From positions 6,419,595 through 6,483,594 of the forward strand of contig CM032446.1 of the NCBI GenBank assembly GCA_019049505.1: a stretch of 64,000 bases of DNA, read 5' to 3'. Under the pieces are notes generated by a model. That model saw only the letters and a list, made by a program, of their open reading frames with translations. It was not told the DNA's origin and made no database searches. The translations under genes were made by a program, and so were the position numbers. Positions 36,945-48,797 of the stretch are shown in pieces. Source of the stretch: Pachyrhynchus sulphureomaculatus. Its lineage: Eukaryota > Arthropoda > Insecta > Coleoptera > Curculionidae. Position 1 is the first letter of the stretch, and each line of letters starts with the position of its first letter.

Positions 36945-38732
36945 CCATTAGTACACTTTCAGAAAATAGTAAATCCTTTGTTAGGGAAGCATGTCGCAAT
37001 CAAATATCGAAAAACATAGTTAACAACACAAATTCTAATTCACGAAAAAACATAAAAGTAGTTAAAGGATTGAAAAAGTAAGATGTCTTCTACTTAAAAG
37101 CGGATAAAGGAAATAAGGTTGTTATATTGGATAAGAAAGATTACTTTGAACGCGTAGATAATCTTATCGAATCTGGCCCTTATGAAAAAGGTAATAAGAA
37201 ATCCATTACCGAAAATGATATCAGAGGTTAAAAATTCTTTAAAAAAATGTAAGAACCTTGTCTCCGATTCGCTAAAATTCAAATTAAATGCGAGTAATCC
37301 GACCATACCAAAATTGTATTGCTTACCCAAAACTCACAAACCTGGAAAAGCAATGCGACCCATTGTTTCATCGGTCGGATCACCCACATATTTAATATCC
37401 AAATGGTTATCAAAAGAACTTGAGAAGTTACCATTAAATACTTTCGCAGTGAAGAATTCGTTAGAATTCATTAATAAAACAAAAAATCTAGTTCTTAATG
37501 AATGTGAAGTCTTAATTTCTTTTGATGTTAGTTCTTTGTTCCCAAGTGTGCCAATTCCACAAACTTTACAATATCTCGAAGAATTACTTAGAATGAATGA
37601 CTTTGAAGACGAAATTATTCGTGAATACTTAACATTATCTAAACTTTGCATGGAACAAAATTATTTCCAATATAACAATCAATTTTATGTTCAGAAAGAA
37701 GGAACAGCTATGGGTAATTGCTTGTCACCTTTCATAGCCAATTTATTCATGAGTAAGTTTGAAATCGAAGCCAGTCAAGAATTCGAATATTTCCCAAGGG
37801 TATGGTATAGGTATGTGGATGATATTTTCGCGATTTTTGATACAAAGAAAGCAAATATTGATGATTTTGTTTCTAAATTAAATAGCCGGTATGATTCCAT
37901 TAAATTCACGTACGAAATTGAGAACAAAGGAAAATTGCCTTTTCTAGATATTTTAATTATTAAAAATAATAATAGATTAGAATTTGATATCTATAGGAAG
38001 GACACATTAACAGATAGATATATTCCTAATGATTCATTTCATTGCAAACAACATAAATTAGCCTCAATACATTTTTTAGTTCATCGTTTGGTCACTTTCC
38101 CTCTGAATAGAGTAAACTTTAATAAAGAAAGGAATCGTATTAGAAATATAACTAGAGTTAATGGTTATGACAATGACTTAGTAAATAAGCTAATAAAGAG
38201 ACATAAATTTAGGTCTAATATTCAGAATTTCACCTTTTTTACACGCGAAGAAAATAACACCAAGTATGTCTCCATACCATATAATCCGAAATATAGCAAG
38301 GGACTCAATAAGGTATTTAATAAGGTAGGCTTCACCTTAGTCTATAAGTCATCAGACAATCTGAGGAATATCTTAGGAAATCCCAAAGATAAGATTCCCA
38401 ATTGTGAGAAAAGTGGAATTTATGAAATTAGTTGTAATGATTGTGACAAAAAGTATGTTGGGCAAACTAAAAGGTCAATTAAAACACGATTTAAAGAACA
38501 TTTAGCACACTTAAGATACAATAGAACAGAAAAGTCTAGCATTGCCGAACATGCCCTTGAAGCTGATCATACTGTAACATTAGATAATCTAAGATTAATA
38601 AAAAATGTATCTGATAGGAGATTGTTGAACGCATACGAAAGTATGGAAATCATAAAATGTAAAAGTAGTTTAAATAAAGACAGAGGGCCTATTCCTTATA
38701 GTCCCCTCTACTGGTTACTTGACCGGAACTGA
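36945..38732 (+). pseudogene. PLE-A reverse transcriptase and GIY-YIG endonuclease, N-terminal breaks
   Basis: The protein would reverse-transcribe the element and cut DNA for insertion. The N-terminal part (SENSKSFVREACRNQ ... VVKGLKK) meets TAA at 37079-37081, then YLKADKGNKVVILD, typical of PLEs. A one-base loss in the GAAAAAGG run near 37185 shifts the frame. From 37182 a 516-codon frame is open: CLPKTHKPGKAMRPIVSSVG, FDVSSLFPSVP, KEGTAMGNCLSPFIANLFM, catalytic YRYVDDIFAIF, a linker, then KSGIYEISCNDC and KYVGQTKRSIKTRFKEHLAH (GIY-YIG), ending before the 3' UTR. Only two lesions, so a young copy. Confidence 0.93.
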
Positions 38733-38826
38733 TGGCCTTGCCTATGTTATTAGTTCCGCTTGAGTAATTCTAGGATTAGGCTAAGTATAAATAGGGTAGA
38801 TTTGTAGTTTACCTTTAGTCAATCAT

Positions 38827-38871
38827 CGCTCCTGATGAAGCTAACATGGTTAGCGAAACGCGCGTCGAGTG
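38827..38871 (+). ncRNA. Hammerhead ribozyme motif, PLE-A right end
   Basis: Helix I CGCTC (38827-38831) with GAGTG (38867-38871). Core CTGATGA (38832-38838), extra A (38839), helix II GCTAAC-ATG-GTTAGC (38840-38854), GAAA (38855-38858), helix III C-G and G-C with a CG loop, then GUC (38864-38866), the predicted cleavage point. Type I layout. Hammerheads in PLE terminal repeats are established. The unpaired A after the core box departs from the common consensus. Confidence 0.82.
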
Positions 38872-38936
38872 CAAAAATAAAGTGTTTGGTGTAGTGGTGA
38901 TATATACTGAGTGATATAGTTATTGTTTCATACCAT

Positions 38937-39720
38937 TTATTTTAGCACATCATTTCTGTTTTCTGTTTGTCGTACAGTATCCTGAAATTGTCTGTTCATC
39001 CTTATGTTTCTGTCTTCTGCTTGTGCGTTGGTCATTACTTTTGTTTTCCTTATATTCATTTCTAGGCCGATCTTTCGCGACGCTTCCTCTAGTTCTTTAA
39101 TCATTGTTTGCAGTTCTTCAAAAGTTGCTGCTGTTCGTATGACATCGTCAGCGTATAGTTTAGGGGATATTACATCTCCCTGCTTGACTGCCCTTTTAAT
39201 TGGTATCATTCCTGTTTTTTCCTCGAGTTGTATCCCCATTGTTGCTTTCTCGTTTATGTTATGAATTAATTGTCTATAGCGAGAGTCTATGCTACAGTTA
39301 TTCATGGTCTGCTCCACCGTCCACAGCTCCACGCTATCGAAGGCCCTCTCAGAGTCCACGAATGCCAAATATAAGGGCAAATGGTATTCGGTAGCGTTTT
39401 CAATTAGTGTTCTTATTGTTAGTACGTGGTCTGAGGCACCAAACCCTTTCCTAAAACCTGCCTGTTCTACGGGCTGGTATGCATCCATCTTTGGGGTAAG
39501 TCTGTTAGTAATTATCTTCATGAATACTTTATACATCTGAGAGAGTAGTGAGATAGGGCGGTAGTTACTTACGTCTGCTCTGTCTCCTTTCTTATGCAAG
39601 AGGCTAAGTACACTTTCATACTACTCGTCGAGGATGACTGCTTTGTGTAGGCAATATTTTATTAATATCCTCATGGTATTTATTACTACATCTTTCCTTT
39701 CTTGCAAATTTACGATTTCT
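38937..39720 (-). pseudogene. RTE-like LINE reverse transcriptase fragment
   Basis: Minus strand: KKGDRADVSNYRPISLLSQMYKVF, AGFRKGFGASDHVLTIRTLIE, FVDSERAFDSVE and KQGDVISPKL, then an internal deletion joins directly to YADDVIRTAATFEELQ. The open part (38937-39599) ends soon after the deletion. Decayed sequence upstream to about 39720 belongs to the same copy. Confidence 0.85.
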
Positions 39721-40319
39721 TTAAAAAAAATATATTTTTGTTGAGTTTTATATTTTCAGTAATTAAAATTATTTTTAATTATTATACATACATACTGTAC
39801 ATCAGGAGTTACCTGATTATTCAACTTTTAAAGTATTGTATAGAAATACAAGGTCTCAAGTAGAAAAATTATGTGAATGCAGTTTGTGTGATTTTGCCCG
39901 AAAACCAAGAATATTAATTTTTTAAATGGTGAATCTAGAGTGGAAACAAGAGAAAATAGTTGCAAGATATACTATGGAATTGACATGGGGAAAAGGCTCA
40001 TTCTTGCTTCCGCTCAAATAATTTGGAAAATTTTAAAAAATATGTAAATGATACTCTGCTTTCGAAAGAAAAAGAACATTTAGTATGTGATTTATTAAAT
40101 AACATTGAGAAAGAAAAAGACAAACAACCATCTTAGGAAGTAGCCATTTCTTTATCTCAAAAAAGAGGGAAGCCATTAAATGTTGTACTGAAGATAAATC
40201 ATATTATTATTTTGACGTAATTAGCAAAATTATTCCTCGATGAGAAAATATGATCATATGAAACTAGAAGCTAAACCCTTCAATATCATTTTTTAAAGAA
40301 ATTTCTAAATGATCTAGAA
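39721..40319. other. Uncharacterised, partly gene-like sequence
   Basis: Short lysine-rich frame pieces (for example FKKYVNDTLLSKEKEHLVC near 40030) with stops. No family recognised. It ends at the hAT left terminus. Confidence 0.35.
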
Positions 40320-42866
40320 CAGGGGTGTTCAAACTTGAACTGCTGGCGATCTACCTCAATATTGTTAGACTACGATCGATCGACTCTGAGAGGCTGCAAG
40401 TAAGTGTGATGCAGGATTGTCGTCTAGGTAGGGTGTATCGTGGCATAGATATTAGTTTTCCGCACAATATGCATTTTTTTAGTCAAGGTAAGTGTAGGTC
40501 TGCTCTAAAATGTCAATGAAAAACTCATAATTATTCAAAATTGCGAGTTTATTGGTTCTTATAAAACAAACGAGTTCTAGTGTCTAAACTTAACTAAAGA
40601 GTGACTTTGGATGTTGAAGCGTGGCACTGCATGTCCTCAGCATACTTTTCATAAGATGGTACGTAATTACCGAGTGCTAATCGCAAGCACGATGACATAT
40701 GTTCGTCAGTTAGTCGATTGCGATATTTTGACTTAATTATCTTCATTTCAGAAAATGCAGACTCGCACAAGTAAGTTGACCCAAACATTGCCATCAGTTG
40801 AAGGGCGATTTGCCTTAGATTCGGATATTTATCTTCAGATATAAAACACCAGAATTTTGTATCAGATGCTGTGGCTTTGAGATGTATATCTGATATAATC
40901 TGCACTAACTCATTTTCAACAGAACATGAGTCCATGTTAAACTGACTTGCTATTTCAGTAGCTTATTCTTCAATGTTTTTACACGAAAAAGGATAACTCA
41001 TAAATTTGCCAATTTACTGAAATCATAAAAACGGATTTCGAATTGGCCCAAAATATTTGATAATTCTGCCTCATAAATATCATAATTCAACTGAGGAATC
41101 CTTGCTTTCAAAGACGAAAAACTTTTCAGATCCTTTCTTTTCAGTTGATCTATCATAAGTTGCAATTTACTTTTGAATGCGTTTATTGCGCTAATCATCT
41201 CAATAATAGTTTTTCCTTTACCTTGAAGTTCCAAATTAATGCTGTTTAAATGCATTGTGATGTCTGTCAAAAATGCCAAATCAGTCAGCCATTTTCCGTT
41301 TTTCAGCATGTGAGTGTCATCACCTCTGTCGTCCAGAAAAGCTGTTATTTCGGGCAATAATTCTTGAAAGCTTTCTAGGAATTTTCCGCGACTCAACCAC
41401 CTGACGTCCGTGTGAAGAACTAAATCAGTGTGTTCAGCTGACTCACTATCTTCCAACTGCAATTTAAAGAGCCGTCGTTGCAAGCTACGTGCATAGAATT
41501 CACAATTTTTAGTGCAATGCCCATAATCTTCTCCATGTTTAGAACTTTTGAACACAAAACTTGTTGATGTATAATGCAATGGAAGGAGAAAAATGAAGGG
41601 AAATCATCGTTAGCTCGACACAATGCCACAAAACCGTTTTTGTTTCCAGTCATTGCTGGTGCTCCATCGGTTGTAATGCACACTAGTTTATATATTGGTA
41701 GCTTGTAGTTTGTTACAAAATTGAAGAAAACGTCATATATATCTTCGCCACGGGTCTTTCCTTTCAGAGGAATCATTGTCAAAAACTCTTCCTTAGCCGA
41801 CATGTCATTGAATACCATTCGAATAAAAATACACAGCTGGGCAGTGTCTGTCATATCGGTGGATTCGTCGAACTGTAAAGAAAAGTATGTACATTCCATG
41901 ATATCATGTTTTAGTTTATCTGCCATGTCCTGACTCATGACTTCAACACGCCTTGTGACAGTCGGACGAGATAACTGAAGTTCTCTAATAGCAGACATAA
42001 TCTCTGTTTTGTTTTTAAAATCTCCAAATAAAGTCTCACCCGCTTCAATAAATGCTTCCTTCACAACCAATCCATCATCAAATGGTTTCTTGTGTTTCGC
42101 CAATATATGAGATATTTTAAATGACGCGATCGTTGCAGCTTTTGGTTGTTTGGCTGGTCTTGTGAACATGGTTTGTTCTTTTTTCAAACAAGTTGTCAAA
42201 TCACCTACTTTTCGTTTTCTTAATTCACTCTGTGACGGAAAATCCTTTTCATAGTTTTTATGAACCGTTTTATGATGCCTCTCTAAGTTTCCACGCTTAG
42301 GTATTGCAACTGACGCACGGCAAATGAGACAAATGCACTTATCCTTTACCATACAAAAGAAAAATTCTTCCTCCCAATCGTTATTAAAATGATAAGTTTT
42401 ACTTTTCTTCGCCGCACTCATTTTGGACTATTTATTAATAAACTTTGTATCGATGTATCGCCTTCAAGTTACAACTCAGACTGACTCCTATTCCTGCAGG
42501 CGCAACATTTATATCGGCGCGAACGAAGTCTCGAATGTTCCCGTCAAACACGCCGCCCGAAGTTTCTAGAAAAATCGGCGGGAATCAAAAAACGCGGCTT
42601 TTCTTTGACAAGTACCGCGCGTTCCTTTGATAAAGCCTCGTTTTGCCGCTAGCAGGGGGTTATTACGATAAAAGAAAGTGATGAGGGGGTTATTCCGGCC
42701 TAATTGTGGATCGAATAAATCTTAGTAGTTTATTCATTACATTTTGTTTTAGTTACCTAAAACAAAATCTGTGGATAGTTCTATATCGGAATTTTTTTCT
42801 CGAGATCGACTCAAAAAGCACTCGCGATCGACTTGTCGATCGCGATCGACCGTTTGAGCACCCCTG
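40320..42866 (-). mobile_element. hAT transposon (ZBED / GTF2IRD2-like type)
   Basis: Inverted ends CAGGGGTGTTCAAAC (40320-40334) and the complement of CAGGGGTGCTCAAAC (42852-42866), followed inwards by GATCGATCG-rich subterminal sequence. The left 8-bp flank ATCTAGAA fits a TCTAGA-type hAT target, but the right flank CTGTACAT differs. The transposase is on the minus strand. Confidence 0.88.
40594..42421 (-). pseudogene. hAT transposase (BED finger, RNase H-like, dimerisation), three pieces
   Basis: Starts MSAAKKSKTYHFNNDWEEEF. A BED-like zinc finger follows (CLICRASVAIPKRGNLERHH). The catalytic core has LQFDESTDMTDTAQL (first D), CITTDGAPAMTGNKNGF (second D region) and FHCIIHQQVLC. A frameshift near 41450-41480 moves the frame to YARSLQRRLFKLQLEDSE ... 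HTDVRWLSRGKFLESF. A second shift and a TAA near 40965 precede the C-terminal hATC dimerisation block (YPNLRQIALQLMAMFGSTYL, CESAFSEMK). The closest described relatives are Charlie8/GTF2IRD2-like hAT proteins. Confidence 0.9.
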
Positions 42867-43540
42867 CTGTACATGTTGAGTGGCTGAAGAAGTCATTTGG
42901 TCCAATTAGGTTGAAGAAACTGGCCATTTTACTTACAATTTTAAGCTTTTTTTGTTTCAAAGTTACAGTTGCTTTTAAAAAATTATTTTTTCATGAATTT
43001 TATCATATTTGCCCTAACGAAGATCATTTTTATTAGTTATAAAATGATTACTGTATGTCCTACAAGCAGAGGCCAGAGCATTTGGTTCACCGATTTGGAT
43101 GAAACTTGGTGGAGAGTCAGGTTTCACCGATATATTAAGGACCCCGTTTGATGTTTTTATCTCGTAGGATTTTTTTTTAGATTAATTTTATTTGGCTTCA
43201 TAATGTTTTGAAAAAGTAATAATATTTCTGTTAAGTAAAAAAAATACATTGCTACAACAATTTATATATAATTTATTACTTTATTTAACTAGTTAAACTT
43301 GTATCATTAAAATTATTAGTTTGTGCAGTAAATTTATAATTATTGTTAATTTAATTACTATATCTTCATACAAAATTTACATTTACAGCTAATTTAAGTG
43401 TTTTTCTACAAGAAAATTAATTTCTTGTTTACAAAATCAGACTGTTAAAAGGGAACTATTTTTTGCTCGATTTTTTGCAAAATGTCACTATTATATTATA
43501 GTGTACTATTAGAATGTATTATGTAGTCAGTACTTACTTA
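42867..43540. other. Non-coding; begins with a 21-bp block also found inverted at 45911
   Basis: CTGTACATGTTGAGTGGCTG followed by A (42867-42887) recurs as its exact complement at 45911-45931, so both are probably parts of one unclassified repeat. No coding motif. Confidence 0.45.
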
Positions 43541-44935
43541 GTCCAAAGCCTTTCTACCGTAAACTGTAAGGCTGGGGGAGTTGAGTTTTGCATTTTTGTC
43601 TCCATTGTTGTCTGTCTTGGGTTAAAGTTCGTATTTCGCTCCATGCCATTCCGCTCCCCTCTATTTCTTCTCTGATTTTATCTATCCATTTTGCTCTTGG
43701 TTTTCCTCTCCTATTTCTTCCCGGCACTCGCGTTTCGAACACTGTTTTGGTGAGTCTATTGTCTGGCATTCGACACAGATGTCCAAACCATCTGAGCTGT
43801 CCCTCTATAATTTTCTCGTTGTTGGGTTCGATTTGTAAGTTTCGTCTGAATGTTTCATTTCTTATTTTATTTCTTCTGCTCTTGTTTTCGATTTTTCTCA
43901 GGAATCTCATTTCCACTGCGTTGGTGCGGGATTCTTGTCTTTTAGTTAGTGTCCATGACTCACTACTGTACACAAATATTGGTCTGACCACCTTTTTCAC
44001 AACCTCCGTTTTGATATTCTTCTCTTTTCCCTAGAAATGTTGTCTTCATTGAATATTCCTCCCGCTCTTCCCACTCTTTCGTTTATTTCCCTATCCATTC
44101 TCCTGTTCTCTTCTATAATCGCACCCAGGTACTTAAAATGATTTACTTGCTTAATCAGTTTTCCGTCCAGTTTTATTTCGTATGTTTCTCTGGTGTTTGA
44201 CATTATCACGGTTTTTGTTTTTTGTATACTAATTTTCATGTTTATCTTCTCCAGCTCCTCTTTTATTACTTCAAGGTTGTATTGTAGATTTTCCCCGGTA
44301 GCTGCTATCAAGGCCATGTCATCTGCAAATATCAGTTCATTTAGTTGTGTGGGTCAGATTCGCCGGTACCCTAATATCAATTTTTTTTATCTTTTTCTTG
44401 GCTTTCTTCATTGCATCAGCGAGTACCGTTATATACAGACGTGGGATCAATACAGATCCTTGTTTGACCCGTTGTCTTGCTTCGAATTCTTTTGATTCTT
44501 CATTGTTTGTTCTAACTATGTTCGTATTTCCCTTGTACATATCTTTTAATACTTCTATGATGTTTCTGTTTACTCCTCTTACTCTCAGCGTCTTCCACAC
44601 GTCCTTTCTTCACACTCTATCGAAGGCTTTCTCCATGTCTATGAAGCATACGTGTGCTTGTCTGTTCTTGATTAATATCTTTTCACTGATTTGCCTAATC
44701 GTAAATAAAAGATCCTATGTACTTCTGTTCTTTCTCAATCCGCATTGTGTGTCTTTTATTTTGTTCCTTATTTTCTTTTGTATTATTCTTGCGGATACCT
44801 TCAGTGGGACACTAGAAAGTGTTATTCCTCTATAGTTGCTTCAGTCCCTTTTATCACCCTTCTTATATATTGGTAATATAATGTCTGTTTTCTAGTTCTT
44901 GGGCATTCTTGCTTTCTTCAGAATGTAATTCATCA
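43541..44935 (-). pseudogene. RTE-type LINE reverse transcriptase, broken
   Basis: Minus strand, top to bottom: remains of the KAFDRV block near 44620, RVKQGSVLIPRLYITVL, FADDMALIAATGE (catalytic D pair, near 44310), FKYLGAIIEE, VYSSESWTLTKRQ, and the C-terminal GQLRWFGHLCRMPDNRL with a basic RRGKPRAKW segment, ending at 43554. The three main frames are separated by indels. The endonuclease half is absent. Confidence 0.87.
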
Positions 44936-44939
44936 AATC

Positions 44940-45645
44940 TATTAGCCTGTTTAATTTATAGAATGTTAGATGGCTCTTGTGCAGGCTGAGGAGTAAGGAG
45001 AGGAAGTGTATATGAGAATGTCGTCAGCGAAGATTTTACATTTGACTGGAGGAGTAATAACATCTGAAAGGGTTCTGAGAGCAAAGTTAAAGAGGGTAGG
45101 GCTAAGTACGGATCCTTGCGGAACACCCAGGGAGGTAGAATAAGAAGGAGAGAAAGAACCATTGGCTTTAACTCTAAATGTTCCGAGTTGTAAAAATTTT
45201 TTTATAAATTTAGGTAGAGCCCCTCTGAGACCAGCAGAATGGAATTGGGAGAGAATGGTGTTTTTATCGGTTATATCGAAAGCGGAAGAAAGGTCTATGG
45301 AGATTAAAAGGGTATAGTTTTTGATAGAGAAGGAGCGTCTGATATCAGGCTCGAGGGACGCTAGGTGGTCCATTGCAGATCGATTTTTGCGAAAGCCATA
45401 TTGAGATGGAGATAGAAGTTCCTTGGTTTCGGTTATCCAAATCAGACGAGCGAGAACCATACGCTCTAAAAGCTTGCAAAGGTGATTGGTAAGAGAAATG
45501 GGCCGGTAGCTACTTAAAGATGATATGGGTTTACCAGGTTTGTTGTTATATATCTAAGGCCACTGTTTCTGATTAGATGAATGTCGCGTAACTAGACTTA
45601 TAAGTAAAGTAGGAGCAATAGCATTAAAAAATCTAGCTATAAAGT
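44940..45645 (-). pseudogene. Jockey/I-type LINE reverse transcriptase fragment (different family)
   Basis: Minus strand: ISSLSSYRPISLTNHLCKLLERM, SPSQYGFRKNRSAMDHLA, SIDLSSAFDITD, LGVPQGSVLSPTLFNF and the FADDILIYTSS box, all open in 44966-45460. Both ends are truncated. The sequence is unlike family J, so it is a separate lineage. Confidence 0.88.
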
Positions 45646-46335
45646 AACGTTATACTAGTTACTTTACTTTAAAGATTTAAAAACAAAATCGATCAAAATA
45701 AAACGGGGAAAAGTAGTAATTATTAAATAATAGAAATTAAATAAATACGTTAATAAAAATATTTACAAGTTGTACAAGAAATTATTTAATAATAAATAAA
45801 AATAAGTCTGTGGTCATCGATTGGTAATAAATTATGGTTTACTTCCTCGTAAAGGTTCGAATTACAAAGGGGAGGAATGAGGACTTGAGTCACCAATTTA
45901 ACAATTTAACTCAGCCACTCAACATGTACAGTAACCAATGTATAATAATTAAAAATAACTTTGGTTACTGAAAATGTTATAAAAATCGTAAATTTAGTTT
46001 TAAAAAAACTTAGTCTAAAATGGCCAATTTCTTGGGCCCAAATTGTTTAAGTGAATTCTTAAATATTTCAAATGAAAGCTTAGGGATTAAGGAATATTTT
46101 CTGATATTTTAGGTAAGGTAGTAATATAATGAAAAAAATTCGTCAGAAGAAAAAAACGTGAATCGGTAAAATTTATTAATATTATGAGTGTAAAAATAAT
46201 AATAAAATATGTGTGGATCAATTAAAGTAATGTCCATGGATATAATCATAAAAATGACAAAAAAAAAAACGACCAAAACGGCTAATTTCTCCCGACCTGA
46301 AGGTTCAAATGATATCCATAACTTAAATTTTTCAT
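45646..46335. other. Non-coding; includes the 21-bp block at 45911-45931
   Basis: AT-rich. The complement of 45800-45931 reads like the end of an unclassified repeat. Confidence 0.4.
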
Positions 46336-46998
46336 TTTTAGTGTTCCGTACGGAACACTTATAAGATCACTTCGGTGTCTGTCCGTCTGTCTATCCGTCT
46401 GTCACACCCGATTTTCTCCGAAACTATTTGTCATAGAAAGTTAAAATTTGGTAATAATATAGGAATTGATGGCCTCATCAGAACCATGTAGTTTTGAAAG
46501 TTAAATTTTGACTTAAGGGGTTAGTTTTGGGGGGTGAAATCGGAAGTGAAAAAAAACTTGTTTTACTAGATAATCGAGTGTGGTGTCAAATGAAAGCTTG
46601 TGAAAACACGAGTAAAAAATGTATATATAATGTAATACTTGCGCGCACTTTTCTTTGAATTATTTTTAAAAAATCGCCAAAAATCGCCTTATCTCGAAAA
46701 GTACTTATCAAAAAATTTTGAAAAAATTCTGGAATATTCTTCATGGGGTGTAGATTGAATGAAAATTTTCACGAGTGCATTACCTGTAATAATTTATCTG
46801 GTATATAAAAAAACAGAAATTTCAAAGTCATCAATTTTCAGTAAAGATTGAAAATAAACTTTGATGAAAACTCATTTGGGGTATGTTTTGTGAAGTCACT
46901 GATCATTTTATACTTCCGTTACAACATTTTTTATTTTAAAAGCAATCAACGTACCTAACACTAATTGCGCAAGTTCAACTTGCACTTGACCGGTTATT
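46336..46998 (+). repeat. Dispersed repeat P, best preserved copy
   Basis: Perfect palindrome AGTGTTCCGTACGGAACACT (46340-46359) at the left, then GTCTGTCCGTCTGTC, GGGGTTAGTTTTGGGGGGTG and the short TA seed ATGTATATATAATG near 46621. The right end is GCAAGTTCAACTTGCACTTG followed by ACCGGTTATTTT. About 660 bp and non-coding. Confidence 0.82.
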
Positions 46999-47099
46999 TT
47001 ATCTAAAATCAAAATCTGTCAGAATTTTTAGTTTATCTTCCATAAGTTTATGAGAAAATTGCAAAAATACGCTGAAAAACACAAAAACGAGCCAATTCT

Positions 47100-48030
47100 C
47101 CCATTTTTGAGGGTGTTGTCTCAATTTTTCAGCAGGTCGCAATATTTTTTCCTTAATTTACTCGTCGAGATGAGTAGTTCTTTAAAAAAAAGTAGGAGTA
47201 TTGGACGATTTCTATTTTTGGCCTGTTTTGGTCGTATTCTGACTGGACTAAGAGGTAATAATCGCTGGGGCCAGATCTGGTGAATACGGCGGATAAGAAA
47301 GCAATTCATAACCAATTTCATCATCGATTATATGGACTTGTGAGCTGGCGCATTAACTTTGTGAAACAATACTTATTCTTCGCCAAATGCGGACTTTTTT
47401 CTTGATTTCACCATTATAGTGGTCCAATAAACCAATGTAATAATTGAGCATTATTATTCCATACATATGTCAAAAAATACTTGCCACAACCTTTCCAGCT
47501 GATTTTTGTGTTTTTAGACGTTTCGTTCGGCTTTCATGCGCCATTTTGCGGCCTAACTGTTTTACTCACGCGTGTAGTGGTGGATCCATTGTTACGAATC
47601 GATGCAAAACCTCCTCTGGATTACGCTTAACAGTGCCAAACATACTTTTTTATATATAAATATTCACGTAAAATATTACTTACGTTTCCTGTTGATATCT
47701 TCACGATGTTAGCTATCTTTCTCACTTTCACTTTGCAGTCATTAAGAACAATATGGTGGATTTTTTAAATTTTTTTTAGAGTAACTGCTTCACTTAGAAG
47801 TCTTGAACGTGGTGCAAGGTCGGTGCTTTGTGCGACTATATTTAAGTTCACTAAGCTATCAACATATTTGCTTTCGACAGAGCAGATATGCTATAACACT
47901 TCTCAAGTCCTTCTTGGGTTCTGGCTGCATTTTTTCCCATCAAAAAGCAATGTTTATTCAACACGTGAAGTTCTTTTGGCAAAAAAATCGAAAGTAGCGT
48001 CACTCAAACCACTGTAACTCGCAAACTAAT
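47100..48030 (-). pseudogene. Mariner-like transposase relic
   Basis: Minus-strand fragments in order: HHIVLNDCKVKVRKIANIVK (helix-turn-helix region, near 47700-47765), FGTVKRNPEEVLHRFVTMD (first catalytic D, near 47600-47640), AGKVVASIF, and PPYSPDLAP near 47260-47280. Many stops and shifts, and the second D region is not clear. No terminal repeats found. Confidence 0.65.
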
Positions 48031-48797
48031 AGAGAGTTTAATGTTCGTAATACTAGATATATAGGAAATGGTGTTAAGACGATGAAAAATGGAACTAAAG
48101 TTAGGCATAGTGCATTAGCATGCGTGTCCTTCCTAACAATTTTATTATGTATTTCTCGAACACAGTACTACACAGTATTTTTAACTCCTAAAATATATTA
48201 CCAATCTACGTCAAGAACAAACCGTCACATCATCGTCAAAAGAAACCATTTCTTTAACTGGATTTTGACGTCCTTCATTTTAAGCACCAATTTACATGCC
48301 AAAAAAGCGCTTCTGTCCACGTGTGTCATTCGATTTGTTTTCCAAGAGGCGAACAAACTCTCCGTCTTAATAATATTCTCAGAAAACCTAAAAATTGGCC
48401 CCATCATAATAAAATTTAATACTAAAACCAGTTGTATTAATAATTCATACACATATTTGATTTTCATTTAGCGATTTGCTTCTCTCGACTTTTAAGTAAG
48501 AATATAACAATACAGAGATATATCGGGAAATAACAGTACTTAGTATCTCTTCAAAATTATAATTCGTTTAGATAATTTATGGGCATAGCAGTATTTTTTT
48601 TATAAAAGAAATGTTTTTTTTTTCTGTTTTGCAAAATTATTGTCCCCCCGTTTAATCAACAGAGTATTTATTTTCTCCTAGATAGGTCCAAATCAATATT
48701 TATTTTTGTTTGTTGCCAAACAAAGGAAATCATAAATGCATTTAACGGATTGATGTTGACATTATTTTTTTTGTGTAGTATAAACTTGATAAGGATT
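48031..48797. other. AT-rich, nothing recognised
   Basis: The frames at 48082-48471 and 48225-48467 overlap on opposite strands and show no motif. Confidence 0.4.

Larger units (their letters stand above)
36361..38911 (+). mobile_element. Penelope-like element family A, best copy, with inverted terminal arms
   Basis: Flanked by the 13-bp duplication TGATATAGTTATT (36348-36360 and 38912-38924). The left part (about 36403-36943) is an inverted copy of the 3' end (roughly 38360-38911), including 3' UTR and terminal ribozyme. The right part (36944-38911) is the forward element with RT, GIY-YIG, 3' UTR and ribozyme. Such partial inverted and tandem arrangements are typical of PLEs. The extreme left 41 bases have no counterpart at the right end. 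Confidence 0.93.

Noticed and set aside
43554..44034. Hydrophobic plus-strand frames (43588-44034, 44347-44835, 51727-52236, 52345-52836) resembling membrane proteins
   Set aside because: They lie exactly opposite RTE-type RT genes; reading AT-rich, lysine-rich coding sequence backwards gives leucine- and phenylalanine-rich frames.
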